A stretch of 64,000 nucleotides of DNA from Akkermansia muciniphila (GCA_945898055.1 CAMDGV010000009.1:1-64000); one strand, 5' to 3'; numbered from the stretch's first letter, positions 9,944 through 20,845 are shown. The notes: generated from the letters alone by a model not told the origin. Numbers and translations: made by a program.

Positions 9944-11125
9944 ATGAAATTTCGCCGATTTGGTCGGACCCAACTACAAATCCCGGTCTTTTCCTGTGGC
10001 GGAATGCGCTACCAACAGTCGTGGGCCGACCTTCCTTGGAACGAAGTTCTCAAGGAGGGTCAGGCTAACGTGGAAGCGACCCTAGCGCGATCGATTGAGT
10101 TGGGGATTAACCACATTGAAACGGCCCGAGGTTACGGTTCCTCGGAAATGCAACTCGGTCCGATCTTGGCGCAATATCCGCGCGAGAAACTAATTCTCCA
10201 GACCAAGGTCATGCCTAAGCCGTCAGCGGCAGAATTCTTGGAGACATTTGAGATCTCCATGGCTTATTTGAAACAGGAGTATGTGGATCTCTTGTCCATT
10301 CACGGAATCAACAATCGAGTTCATTTACAGGAGACCTTACGCAAAGGGGGGTGTCTCGAGGTTTGCCGTCAACTTCAGAGAGAAGGGCGCGTCCGCCACG
10401 TCGGGTTTAGCACCCATGCAACACCAGACATCATCTCCGAGGCCATCCGCAGTGACGAGTTTGATTATGTCAACTTGCACTGGTATTTCGTAAACGACCT
10501 GAATCGAGTCTGTATTGCCGAAGCGGCTCAGCGCGATATGGGGGTCTTTATTATCAGTCCGAATGACAAGGGGGGTAAACTGTACCTCGAATTGCCCAAG
10601 ATGCGGAGTTTATGCGCCCCTCTGACTCCGATGCAATTTAACGACCTGTATTGTCTATCGCGACCCGAGGTTCATACCCTTTCGCTCGGTGCGGCGAGGC
10701 CTTCTGATTTTGACGAGCACATTGCTGGATTGGCACTCTACGAACGCGCGGCGGAGGTAACAGAATCGATCAATCAATGTCTTCGAAATGAAATGGATCG
10801 CACCCTTGGGGCGGAATGGTGTCGACGTTGGTGGGTAGGGTTACCAGAATTCATAGATGTCCCAGGTGAGGTAAACATTGTGGAAATCTTGCGAATTTGG
10901 ACCTATGCCAAACCTCTGGAACTCACTGAATGGGCTAAATTCCGTTATAATATGCTTGGGAATGCAGATCATTGGTTTCCAGGCGAGCACTGCGAAAAAA
11001 TCGACTGGGAAAAACTGGATGCCGTTTTGAGCCGAAGTCCATTTGCCGATCGCATCGGGACTATTCTCAGAGAGGCTCATAGTCTCTTTCACGATGCGCC
11101 TGTAAAACGATTGAGCCTGAGCTAA
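9944..11125 (+). CDS. Aldo/keto reductase family protein
   Basis: MKFRRFGRTQLQIPVFSCGGMR, HIETARGYGSSEMQLGPIL, YVDLLSIHGIN, VRHVGFSTHA, FIISPNDKGGKL; start set to internal ATG at 9944. Confidence 0.88.
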   Translation: MKFRRFGRTQLQIPVFSCGGMRYQQSWADLPWNEVLKEGQANVEATLARSIELGINHIETARGYGSSEMQLGPILAQYPREKLILQTKVMPKPSAAEFLETFEISMAYLKQEYVDLLSIHGINNRVHLQETLRKGGCLEVCRQLQREGRVRHVGFSTHATPDIISEAIRSDEFDYVNLHWYFVNDLNRVCIAEAAQRDMGVFIISPNDKGGKLYLELPKMRSLCAPLTPMQFNDLYCLSRPEVHTLSLGAARPSDFDEHIAGLALYERAAEVTESINQCLRNEMDRTLGAEWCRRWWVGLPEFIDVPGEVNIVEILRIWTYAKPLELTEWAKFRYNMLGNADHWFPGEHCEKIDWEKLDAVLSRSPFADRIGTILREAHSLFHDAPVKRLSLS

Positions 11126-11379
11126 GCGATGATCAACGTCTTTTCGACAAGGCGTTTGGCTGGTAATTGGCAGGGGCCGATCAAAAAGGGGTAAAAGAAA
11201 CGGCCCAACATGAGCCGCTGAAAATGTTGCCTTACGGTGGTGAAGACACCTGACGGTTTGCTGGCCGAGAGTTTTAGCGACCCGGAAAGTCACGCCGACA
11301 CCGTTTACAACGGCGACCAACTGGGTGCAGGCCGGCCTGACTAGCCCCACGCGGGCACGCTAGTATGCGCGCGTGACTT

Positions 11380-11530
11380 GCCCACGGACATCTCCACAAC
11401 AAGAGGGATACCCTGCGCATTCTCCTCGATAAAGGCGGTGATTACCTCGTCGGCACCAAGGAAAAACCTCCAAACGCTTGGCCGACGCGAGACAAGCCCT
11501 TCAGGGCGCCCCCCTTTTACCCTAAGCCAA
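11380..11530 (+). pseudogene. Fragment of a DDE transposase (ISAs1/IS4-like)
   Basis: Translation LHNKRDTLRILLDKGGDYLVGTKEKPP resembles the (T)ARILVEKGGDYLLTVKxNQ segment of DDE transposases; no intact ORF. Confidence 0.4.
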
Positions 11531-11570
11531 GAAGGCGACCACGGGCGGGTGGATGTACGTCGCGCCGATC

Positions 11571-11630
11571 ACGCCCGTCAACGCCCGTCAACGCCCGTCA
11601 ACGCCCGTCAACGCCCGTCAACGCCCGACA
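11571..11630. repeat. 10-bp tandem repeat acgcccgtca, five perfect units plus one degenerate unit
   Basis: Units at 11571, 11581, 11591, 11601, 11611 identical; 11621 is acgcccgaca. Confidence 0.97.
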
Positions 11631-11854
11631 CGCCGATCTACCGGGAGCCCGTTCAGCCCTCTTCGACCCAAGTCAATCCTTGGCGCACTTCTTTGAACTC
11701 TACCATCGCCACTCAAGCCACGCCCTGCGACTGATCCTCAACTCCCACCCAGTCCGATGAGCCTGCCAGCCAAGCGCCCTGGTCTTTTCGCCAAGATTCA
11801 GACCGAAGTGTTGACACTGAATCAAAATATCGTCATTTAAAGCGCCCTTCGGAA

Positions 11855-11929
<75 letters not shown>

Positions 11930-11954
11930 TTTCATCTCAGATTTATAAAATTTC

Positions 11955-11980
11955 CGCCCTCTTTAATCAGGGGGCGTTTT
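11955..11980 (+). terminator. Rho-independent terminator after tRNA-Lys
   Basis: cgccctc tttaatca gggggcg tttt hairpin plus T tract. Confidence 0.7.
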
Positions 11981-12899
11981 GCTTTCGGGATCCCTTTCAT
12001 CTACCCGCTTTCAATTTCACCCCAAACAACACCGATCCCTCCTCCGATAGCTTCGCCAAACCTAACCCGAAGCCAACACCCCAGCGGCGGCTAACCCACC
12101 CTCCGGATCATACCCTCCAACGCGTCGCCAATTCCGACCGCATCGTGCGCCATCGCCACGTGCAGTGTTTGGTCTGCTGACAGTCCCTCGAAGAACAAAA
12201 AACCGATCGCATCGAGTCCCGACCCAGCCATAACCGTCCGTAACCTCGGCTCGAAGTGAACGAACATCAGGCCGCGGTTAAAGCCTGCGCCTTTGGACGT
12301 GTCCATCTTGCGGTCTTTCCGCTAGATGTCGTCGCGCTGGTGCGGGACGGACCGCGGGTCAAAAGTCGGGCAGTCTATTTGGCCGAAGACCAACTGCTGT
12401 CCTTCGAGCCTCTGGGCGAAATCATGCGCGATCTCTTCGACTGCGGCAGCTTCAGTAAGGGAACGTTTGCCCATTTGAAGGCCGATGGCGCCCGTCGACT
12501 CGAACCGGTTGATGCTGCCATTGGCAAACGGGTCGCCGCGGGCCCGGTGACGAGATTCGACGCGATCAGTGTCTGGACCACAGGTTCCTTGGATTGGCTC
12601 CACGCCGTTTCTACGGTAAACTTTTGAGGCATCCCCGGCTACATCCCCCCGGCCCGCAAGAACGAACTCTCGGCGTTTGAAGCACTCGAGCGCCTCATCG
12701 CCGGCGCCCCTTCGTGCCGACATCCATCACTACTTACTCCATTATCTCAGCCAGACATTGCCGAGATGCCTTGAGCGCGCCCTTAGTTTTTAGAAATCAC
12801 CGACTGTTTTGGTGGTCCTGAGCAGCTACTTTTTTTCTTCTTGATGGAACATCTCTTGCGCACGGTCGCGATCAAGGAGTAGTTTCGGAACACTACCAA

Positions 12900-15431
12900 A
12901 TGAACAAGCACACCCATCCTCTCTTTGTAACTCTAGGTCTGGGGTGGATGCTGGCCACATCGATTGCAACGAGTGCTGCCGACTCTGCGGCTACGGAAAA
13001 GGCAACGCCGCCTGCGCCACCGATTCCGGCTATTCGCGCCCTCCTTCTTCAACCGGCTTCGCTCACTCTTGAAGATGGTCGCGATACTCGTCGGGTCTTG
13101 GTCATCGGCGAACGTACCGACGGTGCTCGGATTGATCTGACGGGGGATGCGCGGTGGACTGCCGAATCGGGTGGGGTCAGTGTTGATGCAGAGGGGCGCG
13201 TTACGGGTTTAAAACTCGGCCAAACGACAGTGACGGTGGAGGCGGGAGGTAAAAAGATTGAGTTGCCGGTGAACGTGGTTGGGACCCAATTGAAATCCGT
13301 GGGATTCGTGCGGGATATTGAGCCAATCCTGAGCAAAACCGGTTGCAATGCCGGTCCCTGTCATGGGTCGGCTAAGGGTAAGAATGGTTTCAAACTTTCG
13401 CTTCGCGGTTATGATCCGGACTACGATTACCAAGCCCTCATCAATGATCTTGGTGGTCGCCGATTGAACCGAGTCCGGGTGGATGAGTCGTTGATGCTCC
13501 AAAAGCCCTTGAGTGATGTACCTCATGAAGGACGGCAGGCCTTGCGCCCCGGTTCTTTGAATCATCAACTTCTCAAACAATGGATTACTGAAGGGGCGCG
13601 GTTTGAGCCTCTGAGTGCGCGGGCGACGAATCTAACAGTTCTGCCGGCCATCGTAGAAATCGATCTCCCCGGCCGCCGTCAGCAATTTATTATTCTGGCT
13701 CATTATTCTGATGGGACAACTCGAGACGTGACTGACGACGCTGTCTTATCCAGTAACAACGAAGAGATTGCTTTGGTGAAGAACCGAACACTCACCGCAC
13801 TGCGTCGTGGTGAGATGGCAGTCTTAGTTCGTTACGAAGGATTATATTCGGCTCGGGAAGTCGCGGTCATGGGCGATCGGAGCGGATTTTCTTTTGCTGC
13901 TATGCCCGAATACAACGGCATCGATGGGCCGGTAAATGCGAAACTCAAGCGGATGCGGATCCTGCCATCCGATCTGTGCACCGATGCCGAATTTCTGCGT
14001 CGGGTCTCCTTGGATTTGACGGGACAACCTCCAGATGTTGAGCGACTCCGTGCATTCCTTGCTGATCCTACCGAATCTAGAAAGAAGCGTGAGGCGGTGA
14101 TTGATACATTGTTAGGCTCTAAGGCTTATGGAGAATTCTGGGCTAACAAGTTTGCCGACCTCCTCCAGTGTAATTCTGAGAATCTGGGTAAAAAGGGTGT
14201 TTGGATGTTTCGCGGATGGATCGAGGGTCAACTTGCTGCCAATCGACCGTACGATCAATTTGTCCGTGATCTGGTCTTAGCTCAGGGTAGTACCTTTGAG
14301 AATCCCGCCGGTAATTATCTTCGCGCTCTGCGGGACCCGAGTAAAATGACCGAGGATATTTCCCAGACATTTCTAGGAGTCCGCTTTAACTGTAACAAAT
14401 GCCACGATCACCCCTTTGAACGTTGGACTCAAAATCAGTATTACGAGCTAGGGGCTTTCTTCGGGCAAGTTGCTTTTAAACAAGGCACTTTAGGGCGCGA
14501 TCTCCTCATCCGCGGCAACGAAACCTACGCCTCTGAGCAAGTCTCAGAAGATATTGTTTACCGAAACTATAATGGTGGAGATGTAAGGCATCCCAAGAAT
14601 GCCGCAGTGATGAAACCGAAGGTTCCCTATGGTCATTTGCGTGCCCAAACTGCGGATGAAGATCCACGCAAAGCATTTGCTGATTGGTTAACATCTTCCG
14701 ACAATCCTTATTTCGCGCGTTCGACGGTTAATCGTTTCTGGAGCTACTTCTTTGGACGAGGGATTATTGATCCGGTGGACGATATCCGAGCCGGTAATCC
14801 TCCCAGTAATCCAGAATTACTCGCTTGGTTGGAAAAAGAATTCGTGGCAGGCGGTTATGATTTGCGGCAGTTAATGCGGACTCTCTGCAATTCACGGACG
14901 TATCAATTATCGATTATTCCTAACCGTTGGAATGAGGATGACTCCGTTAATTTCTCCCACGCCCTTCCTCGTCGACTTTCCGCTGAACAACTATTGGACG
15001 CTGTTTCCATTGCTACAGGTCATCGTCCTAGTTTCAAAGATATGCCAGCGGGTGCCCGATCTGTGACGGCGCCCGATGGCATGGTGGGTGGAGGCGATTT
15101 TCTGGCTCTTTTCGGACGCCCCAAACGGCAGAGTGCCTGTGAATGTGAGCGTGCCGGTAATGTGACGCTTGCTCACACTTTAAATCTGGTGAATGGACCC
15201 ACACTTGGCGATTGCGTCACCGCTTCGGGCAACGATATCGCTCGTCTTGTGAAAGCGGAGCCAGACGATCGTAAAGTCATTGAACACGTTTATATGGCTT
15301 GTTTGAGCCGTCCACCGACATCAAAGGAAATTGATGCCATCCAATTAGGATCCGGCGCCGAGCGTCTCGCCGGAACCCAAGATCTCGCTTGGGCTCTTCT
15401 AAATAGTCCCTCCTTCCTCTTTAATCGTTAA
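12900..15431 (+). CDS. DUF1549/DUF1553 protein with BIG2-like domains and haem-binding-type motifs
   Basis: Signal peptide; SKTGCNAGPCHGSAKGKNGFKLSLRGYDPDYDY; SLDLTGQPPDVERLRAFLAD; CNKCHDHPFERWTQNQYY; STVNRFWSYFFGRGIIDPVDDIRAGNPPSNPELL; SAEQLLDAV. Confidence 0.92.
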   Translation: MNKHTHPLFVTLGLGWMLATSIATSAADSAATEKATPPAPPIPAIRALLLQPASLTLEDGRDTRRVLVIGERTDGARIDLTGDARWTAESGGVSVDAEGRVTGLKLGQTTVTVEAGGKKIELPVNVVGTQLKSVGFVRDIEPILSKTGCNAGPCHGSAKGKNGFKLSLRGYDPDYDYQALINDLGGRRLNRVRVDESLMLQKPLSDVPHEGRQALRPGSLNHQLLKQWITEGARFEPLSARATNLTVLPAIVEIDLPGRRQQFIILAHYSDGTTRDVTDDAVLSSNNEEIALVKNRTLTALRRGEMAVLVRYEGLYSAREVAVMGDRSGFSFAAMPEYNGIDGPVNAKLKRMRILPSDLCTDAEFLRRVSLDLTGQPPDVERLRAFLADPTESRKKREAVIDTLLGSKAYGEFWANKFADLLQCNSENLGKKGVWMFRGWIEGQLAANRPYDQFVRDLVLAQGSTFENPAGNYLRALRDPSKMTEDISQTFLGVRFNCNKCHDHPFERWTQNQYYELGAFFGQVAFKQGTLGRDLLIRGNETYASEQVSEDIVYRNYNGGDVRHPKNAAVMKPKVPYGHLRAQTADEDPRKAFADWLTSSDNPYFARSTVNRFWSYFFGRGIIDPVDDIRAGNPPSNPELLAWLEKEFVAGGYDLRQLMRTLCNSRTYQLSIIPNRWNEDDSVNFSHALPRRLSAEQLLDAVSIATGHRPSFKDMPAGARSVTAPDGMVGGGDFLALFGRPKRQSACECERAGNVTLAHTLNLVNGPTLGDCVTASGNDIARLVKAEPDDRKVIEHVYMACLSRPPTSKEIDAIQLGSGAERLAGTQDLAWALLNSPSFLFNR

Positions 15432-15458
15432 CCCTCTAACCGCTAACTCACTCCACTT

Positions 15459-16913
15459 ATGATCTCTATTCCCGGTCTGTACGGTGCCACTTGTGACGGA
15501 TTTTCGAGACGCGAATTTTTACGAATTGGCGGGGCGGGTATCGCTGGATTGAGCTTGGCCGATATCCTCAAGCTCCAAGCTCAACAGGCCCCCACTGCGG
15601 GCCCATCTGCCGGGCAACCCAAAAATGGATGGGGACGCGCCAAATCGGTGATTATTCTCTATCTTCAAGGGGGGCCAAGTCACATCGACATCTGGGATCC
15701 GAAACCGGATGCGCCTTCGAATATCCGGGGTGATTTCAAGACAATTCGCACCAAAGTTCCTGGTATCCAGCTCAGCGAGGTTATGCCGCGTCTGGCCCAG
15801 CAGATGGATAAAGCGACGCTGATTCGGTCGATGAGTTACACGCCCGTAGGGCTTTTCAATCATACGGCGGCAATCTATCAGATTATGACGGGGTACACAC
15901 CGGACCGAGTCTCGCCCTCCGGCCAGTTAGAACCCCCAGCACCGAACGACTTCCCTCATCTGGGATCTCAAATCGCTCGGCTACGTCCGCCCGAAGTCCC
16001 CATGCTTCCATTCGTCATGCTGCCGCGTCCTTTGCAGGAATCGAATGTCATCGGCAAGGGCGGCACTGCAGGATTTCTTGGAGCTGCTTTCGATCCCTAC
16101 TATTTTTATCAAGACCCAGCCAAAGAGATCAATCTAGCTGATTTAACTCTCCGCTCGGAGGTTTCACGCGATCGACTTGGGCGCCGGAGTCGGCTTCTAA
16201 AAAGTGTTAATGACGCGATGCCAGCGATGGAGAAAGCCGTCGAGAAATATGCGTTGGATGCTTACTATCAAAAGGCCTTTGATTTGGTGAGTAGTGGTCG
16301 AGCGAGGGACGCCTTTGATCTCACGAAGGAAACGGCCGCACTCCGAGACAGTTATGGGCGGCACACCTTTGGACAAGGCTGCCTTTTGGCGCGTCGATTA
16401 GTGGAAGCGGGAACGCGAGTGATCCAGATGAATTGGCCTGCGGTCGCCAACGGTGATCCCACCGTTGATGCTTGGGATACCCATGCTGCTAATTTTGGTC
16501 CCTTACGTAATCTGCATTGCCCCAAGCTGGACTCAGGTTTGAGCACGCTTTTGGAGGATTTGGATCAACGTGGTTTACTAAAAGAAACCCTCGTTGTGGC
16601 ACTCGGTGAATTTGGTCGGAGCCCTCGATTGGGAGTCAGCACCAGTGGAAATACCAATTCACCCGACGGACGAGATCACTGGCCTTATTGTTACACGGCG
16701 TTTATGGCCGGAGCTGGGGTTTCGCGCGGGGCTCTTTATGGTCGATCTGATGCCACCGGATCTTCCCCCGCTGAGTTGCCGGTTCATCCAACTCAAATTG
16801 TGGCAACCATTTACCATGCTCTCGGAATTGATCCACACACTATGGTCATGAATCATCTCAATCAGCCGCGTGAACTTGTCCAAGCCGAAGCGGTCACCGG
16901 TCTCTTTAGCTAA
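15459..16913 (+). CDS. DUF1501 domain protein with Tat-type leader
   Basis: [65 protein letters not shown]...[23 protein letters not shown]. Confidence 0.93.
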   Translation: MISIPGLYGATCDGFSRREFLRIGGAGIAGLSLADILKLQAQQAPTAGPSAGQPKNGWGRAKSVIILYLQGGPSHIDIWDPKPDAPSNIRGDFKTIRTKVPGIQLSEVMPRLAQQMDKATLIRSMSYTPVGLFNHTAAIYQIMTGYTPDRVSPSGQLEPPAPNDFPHLGSQIARLRPPEVPMLPFVMLPRPLQESNVIGKGGTAGFLGAAFDPYYFYQDPAKEINLADLTLRSEVSRDRLGRRSRLLKSVNDAMPAMEKAVEKYALDAYYQKAFDLVSSGRARDAFDLTKETAALRDSYGRHTFGQGCLLARRLVEAGTRVIQMNWPAVANGDPTVDAWDTHAANFGPLRNLHCPKLDSGLSTLLEDLDQRGLLKETLVVALGEFGRSPRLGVSTSGNTNSPDGRDHWPYCYTAFMAGAGVSRGALYGRSDATGSSPAELPVHPTQIVATIYHALGIDPHTMVMNHLNQPRELVQAEAVTGLFS

Positions 16914-16979
16914 CCCAAGATTCGCTTTAATTTACTACTTTCCTAAAGCTCCACCCGTTGTCGACCCACGATTAAACCG

Positions 16980-19424
16980 ATGCACGGAGTCTTCTGTCTT
17001 ATGTCCTGCTTCCCGAAACTGACCTCGGTACTGGGTTCTGTGTTCCTGCTCCTCAGCCTAGGAACCGCTGCGGATCCGGTTGTCTTCAGACCTGTCCCAA
17101 AGTTGAATTCGGTCTCAATGAGTTTTCTGCAACGTGGAAAGACTCATCAGATTAGTCTTTCCGGCGATTCGCTGGACGCCTTCTTGAAACCGATTCTTTC
17201 ACATACGGGACTGCAAGTCCGAACGGTTTCTCCAACACCTTCCTTGATTCAATTCGAAAGTTCGGCCGGAGGAATCGCCGTCCTAACGACAGACTTGGCA
17301 AAGACAATGGCCCTCGAAATTAAGGTCGCACCGGAAATGCCGCTCGGCCCGCAAGAACTCCGTTTTTCGGGACTAGGAGGGGTCTCCAATCCCTTGATTC
17401 TGCAAATCACTGATGTCCCGGAAATAACCGAGCCAAAGGGAACTGATTCGATGACGGATGCCCCGTTACTCACTTTACCGGTAGGAATTGCGGGTCGCAT
17501 AACTGGGTCCGCCCAATCTGATAACTACCGATTCACGCTGAAAGAGGGTGAGGAAATTCTTTTAGATGTCCAAGCCAATCGAATGGGCTCGCCCTTGGAT
17601 GCCACATTGAGGGTATTGGACGCCGAAGGTAAGGAATTAGCTAAAAGCGAAGATGTCCACGGCCTCGACCCTTTCCTTGTGTTCAAAGCGCCTCAGTACG
17701 GTTTTTACGGGATTCGCCTGAATGATCTGCGAAATCTGGGTGGTGACAGCTATACCTATCACTTGGTAGTGGGTAAACGGCCTTATGTCGAAAGTATTTT
17801 TCCCTTCGGGGGACGCCGTGGTTCAGCGGTGGAAGTGCAACTTAATGGGCACACTTTGGAAGGTTCAGATCGGATGACCCTGAGTCTAGCCTCCGAGGCT
17901 CCGCTCGGGCGGCAGGAGATCCGAGCTCGGACATCGAATGGGACTTCAAATCCAGTCGGATTCGAAGTGGGCGACTTACCGGAATTACGCGAAGTCGAAC
18001 CCAACGATACGGCGGAGAAAGCGACTCCGGCCAGTGGTCCGATGGTGTTGAATGGGCGTATTGAAAAATCAGGTGACAACGATATATACCGATTTAAAAG
18101 CCCTTCCGATCAACGATGGATTGCCGAAGTTTTTGCCCGTCGTTTTGGATCGCCCTTAGATCCGCTCCTCACCCTGCAGGATGCGCGGGGGAACCTTCTT
18201 CAGCGCAATGATGATGCTAATGGTCCCGATGCGCGTCTTGAATTTGATGCCAAGAAAGACACCGAATATCTTCTGAGTATTCGGGATTTGACGGATCGAG
18301 GCGGTGCCTCATTTGGCTACCGATTAACTCTTAAAAAACCCGATTTGGCTCCGAGTTTTAGTGCCAAGGCATCGGTGGGGCGCGTACGGATTCATCAGGA
18401 TGGGTGGCTAGCAATTCGTTGTGAAATCACCCGACGGAACGGTTACGACGGGATGGTGAGGATCGTCGGTGCGGACCTACCGGCCGGTGTCTGGGTAGTG
18501 CCCGGCACGGCTGGCGTTGGCAGCGACATTGCTTGGTTGCTAGTGGGCGCCCATCCGGAGGCGCAGCTCGGTTCTTTTCCGCTGCGGCTCCAAGCCCTCG
18601 GTGAGCACGGTGGAAAGGCCCTCAAACAGCCGGTTCAACTCTCCGAAGCAGGCTGGCTTACTCTCCTTCCTATGGCTCCATTTTCAGTGGATCTAGGGCA
18701 GGCATCAGCGTCGCTGGAACAAAATGCAACTCTACCCTTGGACGTGGCAATTGTCCGTCGAACTGGTTTTACCGGCGAAATTAAAGTGATCGCAGAGGGC
18801 CCCAGTGGGGTTACGATCCCCTCGCTGACCCTCGCTCCCGACCAGTCGCGTGGCCGGCTTCAAGTGACTGCTGCTTACAATGCCGCAACAGGGACAAGCC
18901 CAATCGCTCTTCGCGCTGAGGCTCTAGTCGATGGCCAAACAGTGGTGCAATCGGCACCGCGATTTACTGATTTAACTCTCCACGGAATTCCGCTCTATGC
19001 CACAGCTATGTTACCGGGATCACCTTTCTTTCGCACCGATGCGGTCAAACTTTCTGCGGTAGCTCTTCCCACCAATTCAGTCTCTTCTGCCAACCGTAGC
19101 GAATTTGTGGTCAAGGTTGATCGCCGTGGATACGAGGGTGAGGTGACTCTTCTTCTTGACGGGGTTCCTAAGGGAGTAATAGCCACGGTCGCGCCGATAT
19201 TAGCCAAGGCTAAGGAGGCTTCAGTCAATCTAGTGGTCACAGAACAAGCGGTGGCTGGCAAAGCGTATGCGATTGGAATCTCAGTCACCTTTACGCATGC
19301 TGACCGAATCTGGCACCAAAAAACGACCCCGATCTCTTTAACTATTACCGCACCGGTCATTGAGACTACCTCGACCAACGCCCCAGCGACCAACACCCCT
19401 GCGGCAAGCAAATTTCCTCTTTAA
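16980..19424 (+). CDS. PPC (pre-peptidase C-terminal) domain-containing protein
   Basis: Two PPC-like units (AGRITGSAQSDNYRFTLKEGEEILLDVQANRMGSPLDATLRVLDAEGKELAKSED; NGRIEKSGDNDIYRFKSPSDQRWIAEVFARRFGSPLDPLLTLQDARGN). Confidence 0.85.
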   Translation: MHGVFCLMSCFPKLTSVLGSVFLLLSLGTAADPVVFRPVPKLNSVSMSFLQRGKTHQISLSGDSLDAFLKPILSHTGLQVRTVSPTPSLIQFESSAGGIAVLTTDLAKTMALEIKVAPEMPLGPQELRFSGLGGVSNPLILQITDVPEITEPKGTDSMTDAPLLTLPVGIAGRITGSAQSDNYRFTLKEGEEILLDVQANRMGSPLDATLRVLDAEGKELAKSEDVHGLDPFLVFKAPQYGFYGIRLNDLRNLGGDSYTYHLVVGKRPYVESIFPFGGRRGSAVEVQLNGHTLEGSDRMTLSLASEAPLGRQEIRARTSNGTSNPVGFEVGDLPELREVEPNDTAEKATPASGPMVLNGRIEKSGDNDIYRFKSPSDQRWIAEVFARRFGSPLDPLLTLQDARGNLLQRNDDANGPDARLEFDAKKDTEYLLSIRDLTDRGGASFGYRLTLKKPDLAPSFSAKASVGRVRIHQDGWLAIRCEITRRNGYDGMVRIVGADLPAGVWVVPGTAGVGSDIAWLLVGAHPEAQLGSFPLRLQALGEHGGKALKQPVQLSEAGWLTLLPMAPFSVDLGQASASLEQNATLPLDVAIVRRTGFTGEIKVIAEGPSGVTIPSLTLAPDQSRGRLQVTAAYNAATGTSPIALRAEALVDGQTVVQSAPRFTDLTLHGIPLYATAMLPGSPFFRTDAVKLSAVALPTNSVSSANRSEFVVKVDRRGYEGEVTLLLDGVPKGVIATVAPILAKAKEASVNLVVTEQAVAGKAYAIGISVTFTHADRIWHQKTTPISLTITAPVIETTSTNAPATNTPAASKFPL

Positions 19425-19427
19425 TCT

Positions 19428-20822
19428 GTGACACCTCTACCCGTTCACCTAGCTAGTTTTCGGCTGCGCACTCTCTCTAGCTTGGCTGCCCTAACCTTGG
19501 GTTGGCCGGCATCCTTGTTAGCGGTAGACGCTCCGGTTTCTTGGTTCAAAGACATTACACCCCTCTTTAAACGATCTTGTAATGGGTGTCATAATCCCAA
19601 CAAACTAAAGGGAGAAATCGATACAAGTAGTTATGTTGGCTTTCTAAAGCCCGGAAAGAACGGACCGAGTTTTGTGCCGAATGATCCGGCTAAATCGTTG
19701 GTCCTCGCCGAGATCACGGGTAAAGAGCCTAGTATGCCCAAAGAAGGAGATGCCTTAACCGTGGCAGAGACGACTCTGATCGAGCAATGGATTCGTGAAG
19801 GGGCGAAAGATGATACCCCGGTTGATGCCTACAGCACCCGCATTAGCGCTCCGCCCACTTACACGTCCCAACCGGTTGTGGCTGCTTTAGCGATTTCACC
19901 TGATGGACGTTGGTTAGCCTCTTCAGGATACCATGAGGTATTGGTGTTTGAAACGGAGGGATTAAAACCCTACGGCCGTTGGGTTGGTGAATCGACTCGG
20001 ATTGAGTCGCTGGCGTTCTCGATGGATTCCCGCTCCTTAGCGGTGGCTGCTGGAGTTCCTGCTCGATTAGGGGAAGTGCAAATCTGGAATGTCGAAACGG
20101 GTCACCAATCGGTCGCTTGGAAAATCTCGGCCGATTCCGTCTATGGGGTTTCGTGGTCGCCTTCCGGCGACCGACTCGCCGTTGCGGGGGCGGACAAAGC
20201 AGTTCGGGTTTTGGCTTATCCCTCCGGCAAAGAGTTGATGCGCTTTGATAATCATAGTGATTGGTCCTTGCAAACCGCTTGGTTGCCCTCGGGAACCCGA
20301 TTGATTAGCGGGAGTCGCGATCGCGCCATCAAACTCATTGATGCAACAAGCGGCCAATTCATCGACGATATTAACAAACTGCTGGAACCGATTACTTGCC
20401 TCGTTCGGCATCCAAAGGAAGAGACAGTTCTCTATGGCGGCGGCGAAGGCGGGTTGCGAATCTATAAGGCTAAGGAGAATCAGGATCGCACTTCTGGGAA
20501 TAATGACGTCAATCTCGTCCGTGATTTTGAACGTCAACCAGGCCCAGTTCAAGCCGTCGCCTTCAGCCCAGACGGTTCTCGCATCGCTGCGGCAGTTCCT
20601 AATGGCGAAGTTCGGCTTTATGCCGCTGCCAACGGTCAACGGACTGCGACCCTAGGCGGTCACGATGGTGCCGTATTCAGCCTCTGTTTTAGTCCAGATG
20701 GGACCGCTCTCTACACCGGAAGTTTTGATGGACTGATTCGCCGTTTCGATCCGGCGACGGGCCGGTTGACAGCGATCCTTCAGCCGGTGCCGATTTCGAC
20801 GGCAAACACGGCTGGCCCCTAG
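19428..20822 (+). CDS. Planctomycete-type cytochrome c domain + WD40 repeat protein (GTG start)
   Basis: ITPLFKRSCNGCHNPNKLKGEIDTSSY (CXXCH) and several WD-like repeats (VQAVAFSPDGSRIAAAVPNGEVRLYAA, VFSLCFSPDGTALYTGSFDGLIRRFD). Confidence 0.9.
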   Translation: MTPLPVHLASFRLRTLSSLAALTLGWPASLLAVDAPVSWFKDITPLFKRSCNGCHNPNKLKGEIDTSSYVGFLKPGKNGPSFVPNDPAKSLVLAEITGKEPSMPKEGDALTVAETTLIEQWIREGAKDDTPVDAYSTRISAPPTYTSQPVVAALAISPDGRWLASSGYHEVLVFETEGLKPYGRWVGESTRIESLAFSMDSRSLAVAAGVPARLGEVQIWNVETGHQSVAWKISADSVYGVSWSPSGDRLAVAGADKAVRVLAYPSGKELMRFDNHSDWSLQTAWLPSGTRLISGSRDRAIKLIDATSGQFIDDINKLLEPITCLVRHPKEETVLYGGGEGGLRIYKAKENQDRTSGNNDVNLVRDFERQPGPVQAVAFSPDGSRIAAAVPNGEVRLYAAANGQRTATLGGHDGAVFSLCFSPDGTALYTGSFDGLIRRFDPATGRLTAILQPVPISTANTAGP

Positions 20823-20845
20823 TTTAACTAAGGAGTTGGGAGGGG

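Noticed and set aside
10841-11350. 169-aa minus-strand ORF
   Set aside because: Antisense to the 3' end of the aldo/keto reductase and extends into the decayed region; no recognisable domain
11571-11630. Possible CRISPR-like array
   Set aside because: Units are directly contiguous with no spacers, so this is a simple tandem repeat
12256-12723. Overlapping ORFs on both strands (123 aa plus, 133 aa and 85 aa minus)
   Set aside because: High-GC region open in several frames; none gives a recognisable protein, possibly another mobile element relic but I could not identify it
20067-20639. 190-aa minus-strand ORF
   Set aside because: Antisense to the WD40 region of the cytochrome/WD40 gene
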